Assembly: GCF_018812025.1 (NCBI RefSeq)
Contig: NC_063061.1
Span: 2,116,001 to 2,180,000, forward strand
Direction of reading: 5' to 3'
DNA: 64,000 bases
From: Megalobrama amblycephala
Taxonomy: Eukaryota; Chordata; Actinopteri; Cypriniformes; Xenocyprididae
Shown piece after piece: positions 11,722-24,800 of this stretch. Under the pieces are notes generated by a model. It searched no databases. It saw nothing but the letters and a program-made list of their open reading frames with translations, and was not told where the DNA came from. How positions within the stretch are numbered: the first letter of the stretch is position 1; every line of letters starts with the position of its first letter. Made by a program: the position numbers and the translations under genes.

Positions 11722-13475
11722 TTATGCATGACAATTTGTCCACGTTGAGCACAGATGTTGGCATATCTGTTGGCAGGTCGACACACTCTCTCCAGTATCA
11801 GGTCCTATCTGGGCATTATGAAGTTCTTTACTTGAGAAGTTCTTCCCACACAGTTTGCAGCTGAAAGCGGCCTCTCTAGTGTGACTTGTTATGTGGGTAT
11901 AAAGGTTTTTTTTATGCCTGAAACTGTGTCCACACTGAGGGCATGTGTACGGTTTCTCTCCGGTGTGAACTCTCATATGGACCGTAAGGTTCTGTTTTTG
12001 AGTGAAATGTTTTCCACACTGTTGGCAGGGGAAAGGCTTCTCTCCAGTGTGAATTCTCATGTGGTCATTAAGGCTTCCTTTATGTGTAAAACCTCTTCCA
12101 CATTGAGGGCATGTGAAAGGCTTCACTCCTGTGTGAATTCTTATGTGGGTATAAAGGTTTTTTTTATGCCTGAAACTCAGTCCACACTGAGGGCAAGTGT
12201 ACGGCCTCTCTCCACTGTGAACTCTCATGTGGCTTTTAAGGCTTCCTTTTTCAGTGAAACTATTTCCACACTGATGGCAGGTGAAGTTACTGTTAGATTT
12301 GGTCTTCTGAGCTCTTTCTTCTGAGCTCTTCTCAGAGTCATCTTGCTCTTCCATTTCAACTAGTGCTTCACTCTCCTCTTTCAGCGCCATCAGGTCTAAA
12401 GCGGAAAAAGACAAATTCAAGTTAACACCAGTTGTCACAAAGCACTAATCTGAAAGCATTAAAGCGTCAAAACAAACAACAAGTTTGACAGATCCTATAT
12501 GCACTATAAGCGTATGGTCTGAGCACTGACAGGCTGACTTCAACCTCTGCAGCAATGCTGGCAGCACTCATACATCTATTTCCCAAACACAACCTCTGGA
12601 TATGACACTGAGCATGTGCATCAACTTCTTTGGTCGACCATGGCGAGGCCTGTTCTGAGTGGAACCTGTCCTTTTAAACCGCTGTATGGTCTTGGCCACC
12701 GTGCTGCAGCTCAGTTTCAGGGTCTTGGCAATCTTCCTACAGCCTACGCCATCTTTATGTAGAGCAACAATTCTTTGTTTCAGATCCTCAGAGGGTTCTT
12801 TGCCATGAGGTGCCATGTTGAACTTCCAGTGACCAGTATGAGAGAGTGAGAGCGATAACACCAAATTTAACACACCTGGTCCCCATTCACACCTGAGACC
12901 TTGTAACATTAATGAGTCACATGACACCGGGGAGAGAAAATGGCTAATTGGCCCCAATTTGGACATTTTCACTTAGGGGTGTATTCGCTTTTGTGAGATA
13001 CTGTATTCTTACACACTAGCATCATCAAGTGCCCTATACAGGGTAATCTACAAAGTGTAATCTATAATATCATTAAATAACAACAAAGATAAATTATCTG
13101 TATATAATATTTAATTCATTTATAGCAACAAGTCTGTAGTGACACTTGAACCCTCATATTTGTAGGTTTTGTGTCATCTGAGGACAAGGTTTGATTCTGA
13201 CAGTGAAAAATATGTTTTTGACTAAAATATTTGATTCTGATGTGAAAGTTTGAGGTTTGTTGGTGTTCTAAGATTGTATTTATAGTTGTGCTTTAATTAG
13301 GACACTCATATGACATTCTTCAAAAATATCATTCCTTTCAGTAGCGGTGGATATTTGAATAAGGAGTTCAGCTGTGAGAATGAAACCAACCTGTTTGTTC
13401 CTCAGTCTCTTCATGTTTCACTCTGAACGTTTCTTCAATCTTCACATCTTCACTCTCCTCTTTAATCAACGCCAT
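11722..13475 (-). CDS. FiNZ-type C2H2 zinc-finger protein B (5 fingers plus a dead one)
   Basis: Two exons on the minus strand: 13475-13391 ([19 protein letters not shown] to EETEEQT) and 12395-11722, joined at the same split Asp codon as gene A, giving 252 residues. After the FiNZ module and an acidic linker come five intact C2H2 fingers with helix -1/2/3/6 residues E-G-S-S, H-K-N-T, H-G-S-D, Q-Q-N-V and H-K-N-T. Fingers 2 and 5 share the same contact residues. A sixth finger keeps [10 protein letters not shown] but has lost both zinc-binding histidines, and the tail beyond it is unlike a finger. This suggests a frame or sequence change that shortened the array. The predicted role is a nuclear DNA-binding transposon repressor; the target is unknown. 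It converges with gene A and looks like its inverted paralogue. The short intron holds a Tc1 fragment. Confidence 0.88.
12505..13006 (-). mobile_element. Tc1/mariner fragment with frameshifted transposase N-terminus
   Basis: The minus strand starts with a Tc1-type end (TACAGTATCTCACAAAAGCG, complement of about 12987-13006). The transposase then begins at [20 protein letters not shown] (from about 12817) and continues through the first helix-turn-helix ([19 protein letters not shown]) to GRPKKL near 12625. There a one-base change shifts the frame: the Tc1-like HIQRL and [11 protein letters not shown] continue in another frame to about 12508. The catalytic domain and the other terminus are absent. 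It lies in the intron of zinc-finger gene B. Confidence 0.85.
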
Positions 13476-14226
13476 CTTTATAATAGTGTGTCACATGGAT
13501 CTCAGATGCTTCTCCAGGAGTTTTTGGACACTGTCATGTTTAAGATGAAAATTATTAACAGAAACGAAAATAAATCTCAGGGTGCTTCTCAATCAGTTCC
13601 CTAGTAGTCAGCGCACTGGCAAGGGACTCGGTCTGAGTGATAGTTAAAGGCCTTAAATTATCTTATTTAAAAATATATAAATATAAATTATACAGAAAGT
13701 TCATAAGTAGGTTTTTATGATTTATATTTGGTATTCAATTATTTGTGCATCACATGTAAGACAACCAATGATTGCATTCGGACCGAATACAATGATTGGG
13801 CGAACATTTGTTTTCATATTTCAACCAGCAGGTGTCATCAACGTGCGGTGATTCGAGCGATTCAAATCACTGAATCATTTTACGAATGATTCGGTTCAAT
13901 TGACTCGGAGTTTCAAAAAAGCTGTTTCTCTCATCACTTCTTTCCAGTACCTGAATTCGTGTTTACGATGTACTGATTCACGTTATAGAGAGCGAAATGA
14001 GACTGTTACACAAGTGTGGATGATATTTACTCACAAAAACAGTTCATTCATATTAAATAAAGCATTACAACGTTACATTCAAGAATAATTAAATTACTTC
14101 ACATAGCTTGTAAAAAATATTAAATTGACTGAACAGTTTGCATTGATTTAAACACTTTAAATGCGTAAAAACACAAACCTTTCTTCAGATGAACCACAAC
14201 AGACCCAGGAGTACGGCGCTGCTCTA

Positions 14227-14234
14227 TGACGTCA
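14227..14234. promoter_or_regulatory. CRE palindrome in promoter of zinc-finger gene B
   Basis: TGACGTCA, about 750 bp upstream of the gene B ATG, is the counterpart of the site at 2759-2766 in the inverted duplicate. Confidence 0.5.
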
Positions 14235-14289
14235 CATCGCCATATCAAAATAAAAGTCCCGTTTACGCGCTACGATTTTTACTCTTTTT

Positions 14290-15839
14290 TTTTTTTTTCC
14301 AGTGAGTTTCTAATTATAATCAGATGCTGGATGACAAACTTCATATTTTAAATCAAAATTCATATTCTCAATGGGGTCTTTCAGACACAACTATGGATAG
14401 ACATGCACAGACACAGATAATTCTGCTGTACTACATAATCAACATCACACATTTGTAATGTTGGCATATTTATTGCACAATATTCCCATAAAAACTGGGA
14501 AACAAAGATAAGGTCAAAAGGAGAAACATTATGTACAAATACATCAATAATATCTAAGCAGTATATACAGCAAACATTTACCAACGCATGCCAAGTAAAT
14601 AAATTAAAATGTTTGTTGTTGTTGTATAAAGAAATAATTAGATATAAATACATATTCTGGAGAAGACAAGTGGATACAGATTTGTTTTTGTTTCTTTACA
14701 AAATGAAATAAATTGCAAGTTTCCCCACAGAAGCATCTCGTACATGATTTAACCTGCAATGCCTCGTATAGCCTGCTTTCTCCATGTCACGTTGATTAAG
14801 ACTGTATGGTTCGACCCAAAGACAAAGTAAGCAAACCAATCATAAACATGTACGCTTATATTAAATCATTGCATCTTTCATCCATTTCTGTTATTTCATC
14901 AGTAAACAATGTGGCTGCAAGCTAAGAATAGTCATTACATGAAGTTTCAGCATTTCAATCCTGAAAATAAATGATTGTTGAATGTCCCTGGATCAGTGTT
15001 ACAATAAAAGTCCAGCACAAATCCAATGTAGTGAGTGGTGACCATCACATCTCTCTCTCCCAATGTGTTCCTCCACAAACAAACATCACACAGCACGACT
15101 ATTCAAATAAAAATACCTTTTTTCCCCACATAGTTAAAGTGACTTTGCCGGAAAAACAAAAAAAAAATCGAATCCTCAGAGCTCATTCATGGGAAATCGT
15201 GCCATGGTTTCATCTTTATTGGGTGGATTTACCTCAAGTGTGTAATTTAACATGTTAGAAAAGTGTGTGTGTGTGTGTGTGTGTGTGAGAAGGTCTGAGG
15301 TAGAGCTCTGGAAAAACGACAGGGATAGTTCTCTTGTAAACGGATATCACATGATCACTCACCACCACAATCCATTGAGAACACATGAATCTAAAATCAT
15401 AAAACTGATTTTATAAGTTCTAAATAAAGTCTTTGCTTCCTATGATGATTTGAAGAAGAAGAAGTTTCAGTGTTTGTTCGTGATGTATGCTTGGATATCT
15501 TCTTTGGCTTCTACATTCTGACATTGTGTGAAACAAGAAACAAGACATAAAACATAATGTGGTATATGGAATTAAAAAAACTGTCCGTTTGTCAAAAAGT
15601 GACAGTCACGAGAGTGTTTCTGGGAATCTCCGGGTTTCGTCCGCCGCCGCTACCTGATGGCAGAGCATCTGTCCTGCAGTCTGCTCACCCTGAGACCGAT
15701 CCCAGTGAACACCCAGCCTCCCTGCTCCGTTCCAAGAGTCCCAGGAGCTTCACGGTGCTCGTCCAGGCGTCCCGTACCTGGAGAAGCCGGCACAGCTGCC
15801 GGCGCGGGAATGGAGTCTCTCGCTCTCTCCATATGTGGT
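14290..15839 (-). other. fnip1: probable fnip1 3' untranslated region
   Basis: About 1.5 kb downstream of the fnip1 stop codon without transposon boundaries. AATAAA signals on the minus strand lie at 15220-15215 and 14474-14469, the second being a fair candidate for the main cleavage site. A GT/CA microsatellite sits at about 15265-15288. No ORF of interest is seen. The true 3' end needs transcript data. Confidence 0.5.
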
Positions 15840-18800
15840 CTATAGGAGGATCTGGGCCACGTACGGCGAGTGTGTGCTTGCTATGGCCGCCAGCAGGGGC
15901 AGGTCGTTAGACTCGATCCTGTGGGAATGAAGGACATCAGATCGTTGGCATTGGTCAGAGATAGCACAACATGCATCACGACTGGTAGAAGATCTTACCC
16001 CAGAACCATGCCCAGCTCCTTCACATGCACCCTTGTCTGTCCCTTCAGGTACTCCGCCAGCATTTTGCTCTTGAAGTACAGTTCCTGCAGCCGGTCCTCC
16101 AGGTGCATGATGCACTAAAAAAACAGAGAGTGTCACACACACAGACTGATGAGCTTTTAATGCTCTTAACCCTTGTGCGGTCTTCGTTTGGGAAGTACAC
16201 TCAGGGTCTTTGGTGTCTCCACAGACTCCAGGCAGCAAAATGTAATTTTACTCCGTTTATTAAAGTTTTTACTTGACATTTGTGAAGTTTTTGGAGGATT
16301 TATCATATCTTTTAAATTTATATAAATAAATTAAAAAATATTTTTTAAATAGGTTTTTATACAAAAACAGCTTTTGATGTAAAATTCACTTTATTAAACA
16401 TTTCTAACTTTCATTCATGGGGATAACATGGATAATTTGACATGGTTTAGTGTGAGATTTTTGTCCGTCTTTTGGAAAATGCAGTTTTAAAAGTAAAAAT
16501 TGATCACTTTATCCAGTAGATGGCAGCAGAGCTCCACTATTTGCTGTTTGACTGACTGAAAGACATCTTTACACAAGTATTTTCAGCTGGATTCATATCT
16601 AAATATTATGAAATCACAATTATGACAATAAAAATTATTTTGTCAAAATTTAGCATTTTTTGTAATAATAAAAAATCAGTTTTTCAATATTGTTACATTA
16701 TGATGAGACCCCGCTTAGAAAATGGACAAAATTCATCCTCAAAATCAATATTATTGAAAACTTTTTTTTTCAGTACAAAAAAAAAAATGCTAAAAGTATT
16801 TAATAATTATTGATGTAAAAATTATTGTCATAATTGTGATTTCATAATATTTAGATATGAATCCAGCTGAAAATACTGTCTTTCAGTCAGTCAAACAGCA
16901 AATAGTGGAGCTCTGCTGCCATCTACTGGATAAAGTGATCATTTTTTACTTTTAAAACTGCATTTTCCAAAAGATGGGCAAAAATCTCACACTAAACCAT
17001 GTCAAATTATCCATGTTATCCCCATGAATGAAAGTTAGAAATGTGGGTCTTTTATAAAGTGAATTTTACATCAAAAGATGTTTTTGTATAAAAACCTACT
17101 GAACAAAATATTTTTTTATTTTTTTATATAAATTTAAAAGATATGATAAATCCTCCAAAAACTGCACAAATATGAAGTAAAAACATTAATAAACAGAGTA
17201 AAATTACATTTGTTTTTTAAAAAACAATTATTTTGTTACAAAATTACATTTTGTTGCCTGGGGTCTGTAGAGACCCCAAAGACCCTGAGTGTGACTTTTT
17301 TTTTTTCTACACTAACATAAAAACAAAATCTCACTCCATTTTTTTTATTTGTAGATCTAGAAAGTGTTAACAACTGTACAAAGTTTCATGTCATTTGGAC
17401 AAAGAGAACATTTAATTTTAGCAAACGTCATTTGGGGTCTAAAAAGACCCGATAAGGGTTAATGTCACGGTTTACATCATCAGATAGCGAACTGAAGAAT
17501 GACATGATTGGCTCATTATTGATTACACTGCCATTGTTCAAATGTGAGAAAGCTGCACTCACGAAGTTTGGCGACAGGTTGAGTCGGTAGAGCTGGTACG
17601 TGGACTGGAGCAGGTTGGACACGAGGTTGGACACGAGCACTTCCTGTCCCAGCTTTTCGGAGGGTCGTCTCTGGCTGCTGGCCACCTGTACGCTCCACTT
17701 ATCTGTGTCTGCGATAATGCAGACAGCCTCAGCGATGGGCTCATCCAGCACAGGATGCTAAACAACAACAAAACATTACATTGAAGATTTTCAGTTTTGT
17801 TCATTTAAGACCATGATGCTCGGGAGCCGTGGGTGGGACGCATGTGAAAAAGGGTCTATCAACAGTAGTGATTGGGGATTGCATGTAGGGCTGCAACTAA
17901 TGATTATTTCGAAAACTGATGAATCAGTCGATTATTTATTAAATTATCCACTAGTCAGATTTTTTAAAACATGAAAGAAAAGGAAGTTGCAGTCTTTAAA
18001 ACTGTCTACTGAAGGTTTTTTTCAGAAAGATGTTTGGTTTTGTCAGCTCTACAATCAGTATGTTGTTAAACAACAGTTCAATTCATTAAACGCAATGCAA
18101 TTCAATCCCTCACAGCCTCATTTTCATTCCTGTCAAAACTTAAATATGGCACTACCCTGATTAACCCTCTGGTGCTGTTGGGAGATTTTTTGAGCAAAAA
18201 AAGAATTTTTTGAATTTTTACTTCATTGGAATGGTACGAAACTTGGTAAAGGTCAAAAATCACGGACATGATTCGAAAAGGTTAAATGGTTCTGAAAAAC
18301 AAATTCACACTTGTATTGTTCGTGGTCAAAAATGAGCGCACTGAAAATTAATTTAATCTAGTGGAAGCGTTTGGCACTGCGCCCAAACAAAATCTTACTG
18401 AAAGCTAATTTTTTGAGATATCAACCTCAAATTTGGAACACATCTTGATTAGATTTATGCCTTTGATTTTCTCAGTTTTACATGTTTTGGAAAAAATACA
18501 TTTCATGTATAAATTGAAAATGCTACATTTGTGCATTTTTCCTAATAAATGTAAAATTTCATAACTTTTTTCAAGTTCATTTTTTTTTCACTTCAGCAAT
18601 AATCTGCCAAGTGTCATCTTTAAAAAGAGACCAAACAGTCTGTGCTCCAAAGCATTCAAGATTTCCGCAAATTTAAGTCGGTCAGGTCTATGCTCAAAAC
18701 GTGTTATCCGCTTGTTAAGTCATGACGTAAGGAACGCCATTTCCGGGTCCAAGCCTCAACTCGTTTCACTTGAGAATGCCATCTCGAGATCCGTTTATGA

Positions 18801-21800
18801 ACGCTATTTATTCATAATAAACATTTCACATTTTAAAGTTAAACATTTAAAATACTTACAGTCTACACAACAGTCTCCATGGTCACAGCATTACAGATAT
18901 TAATATTTTAGCAATTTATAAAAGATGAATCACAGTCTGGCCATCTGGGATTTTGGTATGGAGATAAAGGTTATTATAATATTTATATTTTAATATATAA
19001 TATATTAATATTTAATATTTATAATAGTTATTATAATATCTTTGGTAGCATCGTGTGTATATTAGCACAGTTTGTTGTTTTCTTGTGGTATGAGATAGAG
19101 CGTTTGGACTCGGAAGCGCTGCCGTGTGACGTCAGACTTAACAACCGAATAACTACTCCATAAATATAATTTAGTACCATAAAATCCTCTAAAAATACAA
19201 AATATGAAATAATAGACATTATCAAATTAAAATATAGTACAATCATTTCAATGAAAAAAATTAAATAAATTTTGACCGACACGTGATCAGCACCAAAGGG
19301 TTAAAGTCAATTAAGGTCAAACAAATACTTGCATCATTAACGAATATTTTTGATTTTGTCCATTAGTTGTTGCGGCCCTAAGCATAGCTATGAGCGACAG
19401 TGATTTAAAAGGGTTAGTTCACCCAAAAATGAAAATAATGTCATTAATTACTCACCCTCGTGTCATTCCACACCCGTAAGACCTTCGTTAATCTTCGGAA
19501 CGCAGATATTTTTGTTGAAACAAAAGATTCATAACGCTCCGAAGCTTCCTGAAGCAGTGTTTTGAAATCGGCCATCACTATATAAGTCGTTATTTTGTTT
19601 TTGTTGGCACAACAAAAATATTCTCGTGGCTTTATAATATTAATATTGAACCACTGAACTCACATGAACTGATTTAAATATGTTTTTAGTACATTAATGG
19701 ATCTTGAGAGAGGAAATGTCATTGCTCAGGCCTCACTGAGCCATCGGATTTCATCAAAAATATCTTAGATAGATGAACGAAGGTCTTACATGTGTGGAGC
19801 GACATGAGGGCGAGTAATAAATGACAATATTTTCATTTTTGGGTGAACTAACCCTTTAAGGCTTAGCAAGTGCCAGCCAGTAGTAGTCAGGTGATCTACT
19901 GGAGGCGGTGTTTACCTGCACAGCATGGGCCAGGTCTGACACGAGGTTCTGCCTCAGTTTCTCATCATTGGGGGCTCCGTGCAGAACAAAGTCCGGAACG
20001 TATGTAGGACAGTATCCACCAAACAATGACCTCCCAAAGTTTGCAATGCTCGGTTTGGAGTAGTTTTCCACCAGCTTCGCCCTAGCAAACAGAAAATCTC
20101 GTTCATTATTGACATTTTTGTTATACAATGGTTCAGATGATCCTTAGCCAGTGGCTTACCCGGGTAACGGCACCTCGAGCTCATCTTGCCAGTCGGCCTG
20201 GTCGTCGCCGTACAGCGTTCCATCGGACTCTTGCCTTGGCAGCTCCTGTCCGGCGTCCTCGCTCTCGCTGTCCCCCAGCGCGCTGTCGGAGCTCTCGTTG
20301 CGTGGGATCTCCCAGTCGTTCAGTGGGAGGGCTTTCGTTTTGTCCCCAGCTGTGCCTTGTGAAGGGACACACAGCGATATCTCAATACCCTTGTCCTGCT
20401 CGGCAGAACAGCAGGTTTTACAGCAGCCCACACTGACATCTCCAGCATTGCACCCACACCCGTCCTTGTCCGACGCCGCGGAGGTCAGTCCATGCACCCG
20501 AACTTGGCACCGTTGTAGATTTGGGGCACCTTTTGTCCCTATTTGTGCAGGTGTCGGGAAGACATCATCAATAGTCCTCGTCTCCACCGGGTTGTCATCA
20601 CTGAAATACTCATCGAACATGTCCGTGCAGTCCCCTTGCACTCTTGGACTCCACTTTACAAACCCGCCATTCTTGCTGTCGTTGGTCTTGATTTGGTCCA
20701 CTTTAAGCTTCGCCTCGGCGTTACTCTGCCTCTGCTGGATGTCCTTGAGGAGCTTCTTGTGTTTCTTGATCTCCTCCTCCACCTTTAGTTGCCGACTCTC
20801 CATGTCAGATTCAGGAGACATAGAGTCTCCGATGAGGAATGTGACTTTGGCAGAGGGTTCGTTCTCGTCGAGATGAAAGGTTGTGAGTGCTGAGCTCTTG
20901 TCAGGGGGCTTCTTCTCTAGTGGGACACTGGATGAATGGAGGATCCTGATGGGCACGCCACCAACTTCAACCTCAGGCCGCACATCCTCTGAAACCTCGA
21001 GCGAGGTTCTTCTTTCACACGGCGAGGTGGATCCGATCTTTACCACGGTTTCCACCCGAGTCTCGAGCCGCGGGCTCCCGGCCTCCCTGCAGACAGGTGC
21101 GTCTCCCTCCGGTACCGCGGGACGCTTGTGTTCGTCTGGGGCTTCTGCGTCCGTGTACGTGCTGCGGTCATCAGAGGGGTATCCGCCCTCTGCCTCGGCA
21201 CCTTGGGACAGGTAGTCTTGGCTCGGCTTGTGTACCGTGACCAGTACGTAGTCGGACTCTTCCACTTCTCCGCGGCGCAGCGAGGTGGTGATGAGCGAGC
21301 CGGGCATGACGATGGCCACGTCCTCGGCACTCTCCAGCAGGTGCGTTTCCAGTAACTCTGAGCAGCGGATGAAGTACGTCAGCACGTAGAGAAGACGCTG
21401 AACCAGCTCCTGACGTCGGCCAACCACCACCGTACGGGACAGACGCACAGGTGAGCCGATTGCCCCATACAGGTCACCTAAAGCAAACACAACCTTATTA
21501 ACCAAGACAATTCATACACATTTGCCCAAATATGGACATCTATGGATATGACATCATTGCACTATAGAAACTTCACAAGTATGGCTAGGCTTAGAGTCGT
21601 TGGTTCCAAGGCTGTAAGCGTATAAGTAGAATTTGGGCCAAGACAAGAAAAAATCCTGAAATCATAATGCTAATTTATTTTAAACCGGCTTCAACACTAG
21701 CTGGTTCAGGTGTGGTTATTTGCATCTACACTCCACTAGATGGCGAAATGCACAAAAATCTTTGCACTCTTGTAAGCTTTATTTACCAAGCTGTGCCCAG

Positions 21801-24800
21801 AGAGGGTTGTAGGGATGTGTTTTTGCCAGCATGTCCACACTCGGTGAGGAGTGCTTCTCCAGGAAGATCTTAAGGGGTGGTTGACCGTTGGGCATGACTG
21901 TGGGCACCCAGGCAAGATGGTTAGTGAGAACTGCAGTGAGAAGCGCTGGGAGGAATCTAAAGGCAAGAGAGAAAGCAAGCAACAACAACATGGTTACGAA
22001 ACCACCCAGAACTCATCACAGCCTTGAGAAGTACACATGACGTTACTCAACTGGTTCTTGGAGGCTTGCTCCATGAGCAGGGCCAGCTCCCTCATGAAGT
22101 GCCCACAAAGCTGGTTCTTTTCGGGTGGACCCGACATCATGGTGAGCCAGACGGGCTCGGACACACGTGGCATCGTGTACAGGTTGCAGATGGTCGTCCT
22201 GCAGGGCATCCGCACACAGACACACACACACAAAGACAGAAGAGCTTTTGTCAACAGCTGAAACAAAGAGCGTTTCAGTTGCACAGGGCTGCCCCGGCTG
22301 GGAAAGACCTTTCAGCATATTTAACGTCTGGAAATGTCATGCAGCCCGGGAATATGGGCCGCAGTCCAGAGTTTAACACACTAGGAGATCAGGAAAAGAC
22401 TGAGCCGTCATGAGTAGGACTGCTTTCTCCTCTTTTTTTTGAAAGAAGATCTCAGGAGCAACTTTAAAGGGTTAGTTCACTTCAGAATTAAAATTTCCTG
22501 ATAATTTACTCAACAAAATGTTAATGTATTTCGAAAAGAAATGAAGGTTTTTGAGGAAAACATTCCAGGATTTTCTCCATATAGTGGACTTCACTGGGGT
22601 TCAACGGGTTGAAGGTCCAAATGTCAGTTTCAGTGCAGCTTCAAAGAGCTCTACATGATCCCAGACGAGGAATAAGAGTCTTATCTAGAGAAACCATCGG
22701 ACATTTTCTAAAAAAAATAAACATTATATACTTTTTAACCACAAATGCTCATCTTGCACTGCTCTGTGATGCTCCACGCATGACATAATCATGTTGAAAA
22801 GGTCACGCGTGACGCAAGCTGAAGTACTACGGTAGGGTGAAAAACCTTTTCTCCTCCACCTTCAAAATCGTCTGACATCCTTGTTTAACTCTTTGCATGT
22901 TCACTTTGTAAACACTGGATCGGTACTTCTGCCGAAGTCACATATGACCTATCCAACGTGATTACATAATGCGTGCCGCATCGTAGAGCAGTGCAAGTAT
23001 ATAAAGTTTTTTATTGTTTTTTTAGGAAATGTCCGATGGTTTCTCTAGATCAGACTCTTATTCCTCGTCTGGGATCATGTAGAGCTCTTTGAAGCTGCAC
23101 TGAAACTGACATTTGGACCTTCAACCCGTTGAACCCCAGTGAAGTCCACTATATGGAGAAAAATCCTGGAATGTTTTCCTCAAAAACCTTCATTTCTTTT
23201 CCACTGAAGAAAGACATCTTAGATGACATGGGAGTAAATTATCAGGAAATTTTAATTCTGAAGTGAACTAATCCTTATATACTAATCTGCAACAGCAAAA
23301 GTGAACTGGAGCACAGTGAGGAGATCTCCCACATGTTGTTTACCATTACTGGTGCTGATTAGGCACTGGGAAAGATGCAGATGTTTGCACAAACACCTGA
23401 GCGTACTGCTAACAACCTGACACTTGGAAACGGGACAAAATACTCCCTTTCCAAGTCGTACTACACTTCCCAGTACTGAAGTTAGTCTGCAGTGACCTAT
23501 AAAAAGCCTCATGCAGAAGCAGCAGCTAACAGACAGAACGGTTTTAGCACTGGATTAGGTAAGAGTTATGAAGCTCTGAGGTCTTCTTTCATAAACCCTG
23601 AAATGAGGACTGACAGAAAGCGACACGCGCTAAATGTCCGTCACTTCAAATCAGGGCTGGGTGATTATTTATGCAATAAGATATGAGAGGAATTCACAAT
23701 AACACAACTTCACGTGTATAAACCCCTACTACATATTAACAATATTTTACTAAAAGTTAATAAATGCATTGAATATCACTGCATGATAATACTACTAATA
23801 AATATTGATGTTTATGTATTGTTATACTGCTGCATAAACACTAATTTAAATGTAAAACAGCACTAAATTAAAATTATATTAAGCAAAACCTAATCTTACT
23901 GCAAGTAAAACACTTCATATTGATGCACTATGATCAAGCCTCTTTTCCTCTTCTTCTGGCAGATCTCTGACCTCACAACCCTGAGGAGGAACGCTAAAGC
24001 TCAGGTGTATAATTAGCCCACTGGAGGTGGGAAATCTGAAATATTTGTTTGTCTGTTCGCTTGCACATTATTGACTATTCTGGTCCGTCCTGACAGTATG
24101 CGAGGGAGATAAGGTTTCTGTGGCACTGCGGTCAGGTTGCTCTGGCCACAGACCAACAAGCATATGACTTGGAGGTATGAGAGGGTTCATAGTGGATCAG
24201 CTCTGAAGCACTGACACGGACGGAGCTTATTTTATACAGACCAGAAGCCCTTGTGGCCTTCTGCTCCGGTTCCTCCACAAGAGATTTAAGGATATGTTTG
24301 ATATGGTTAATAGTTCTGCTCCTTTTTATAAGCATTATTATTATATACCAATAAATTAATGATCAGGTTAAAGCTCATACTACATAGAATTCATTGATTT
24401 CTGCTGTTTTAAAGTGCCCCTATTATTCTATTTTAAGGGTTCCTAATTTTATTTTGTCGTTTACATGCATCCAAGTCAAAACACTTTAATTTTCTCATAA
24501 TATCCACTGCAGCATCAGCTCTTTTCTCTCAGTGTCTGAAAGAGTTCAATCAAGGATTTGGTCTCTCTAAACCCCGCCTTTCTGAGAGCTGCTCTGCTCT
24601 GATTGGTCAAAAACCAGACGCTCATTATCATATCTGAATCTCAGCTCTTTGATACGAACAGTAACGATGGCGTCAGTTTTACCGCATCAATCTCATCAAA
24701 ATGAATTTGCTTTGGCAGCAGAAAACATGAACAACACGAACCAAACTCATCCAGTTTCAGATACAACTACAGTGATTGAGGGCAGGGCAAAGAGACACTG

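Noticed and set aside
20151..21355. Plus-strand ORFs of up to 241 codons opposite fnip1 exon 14
   Set aside because: Shadows of the GC-rich exon; no splice or domain support.
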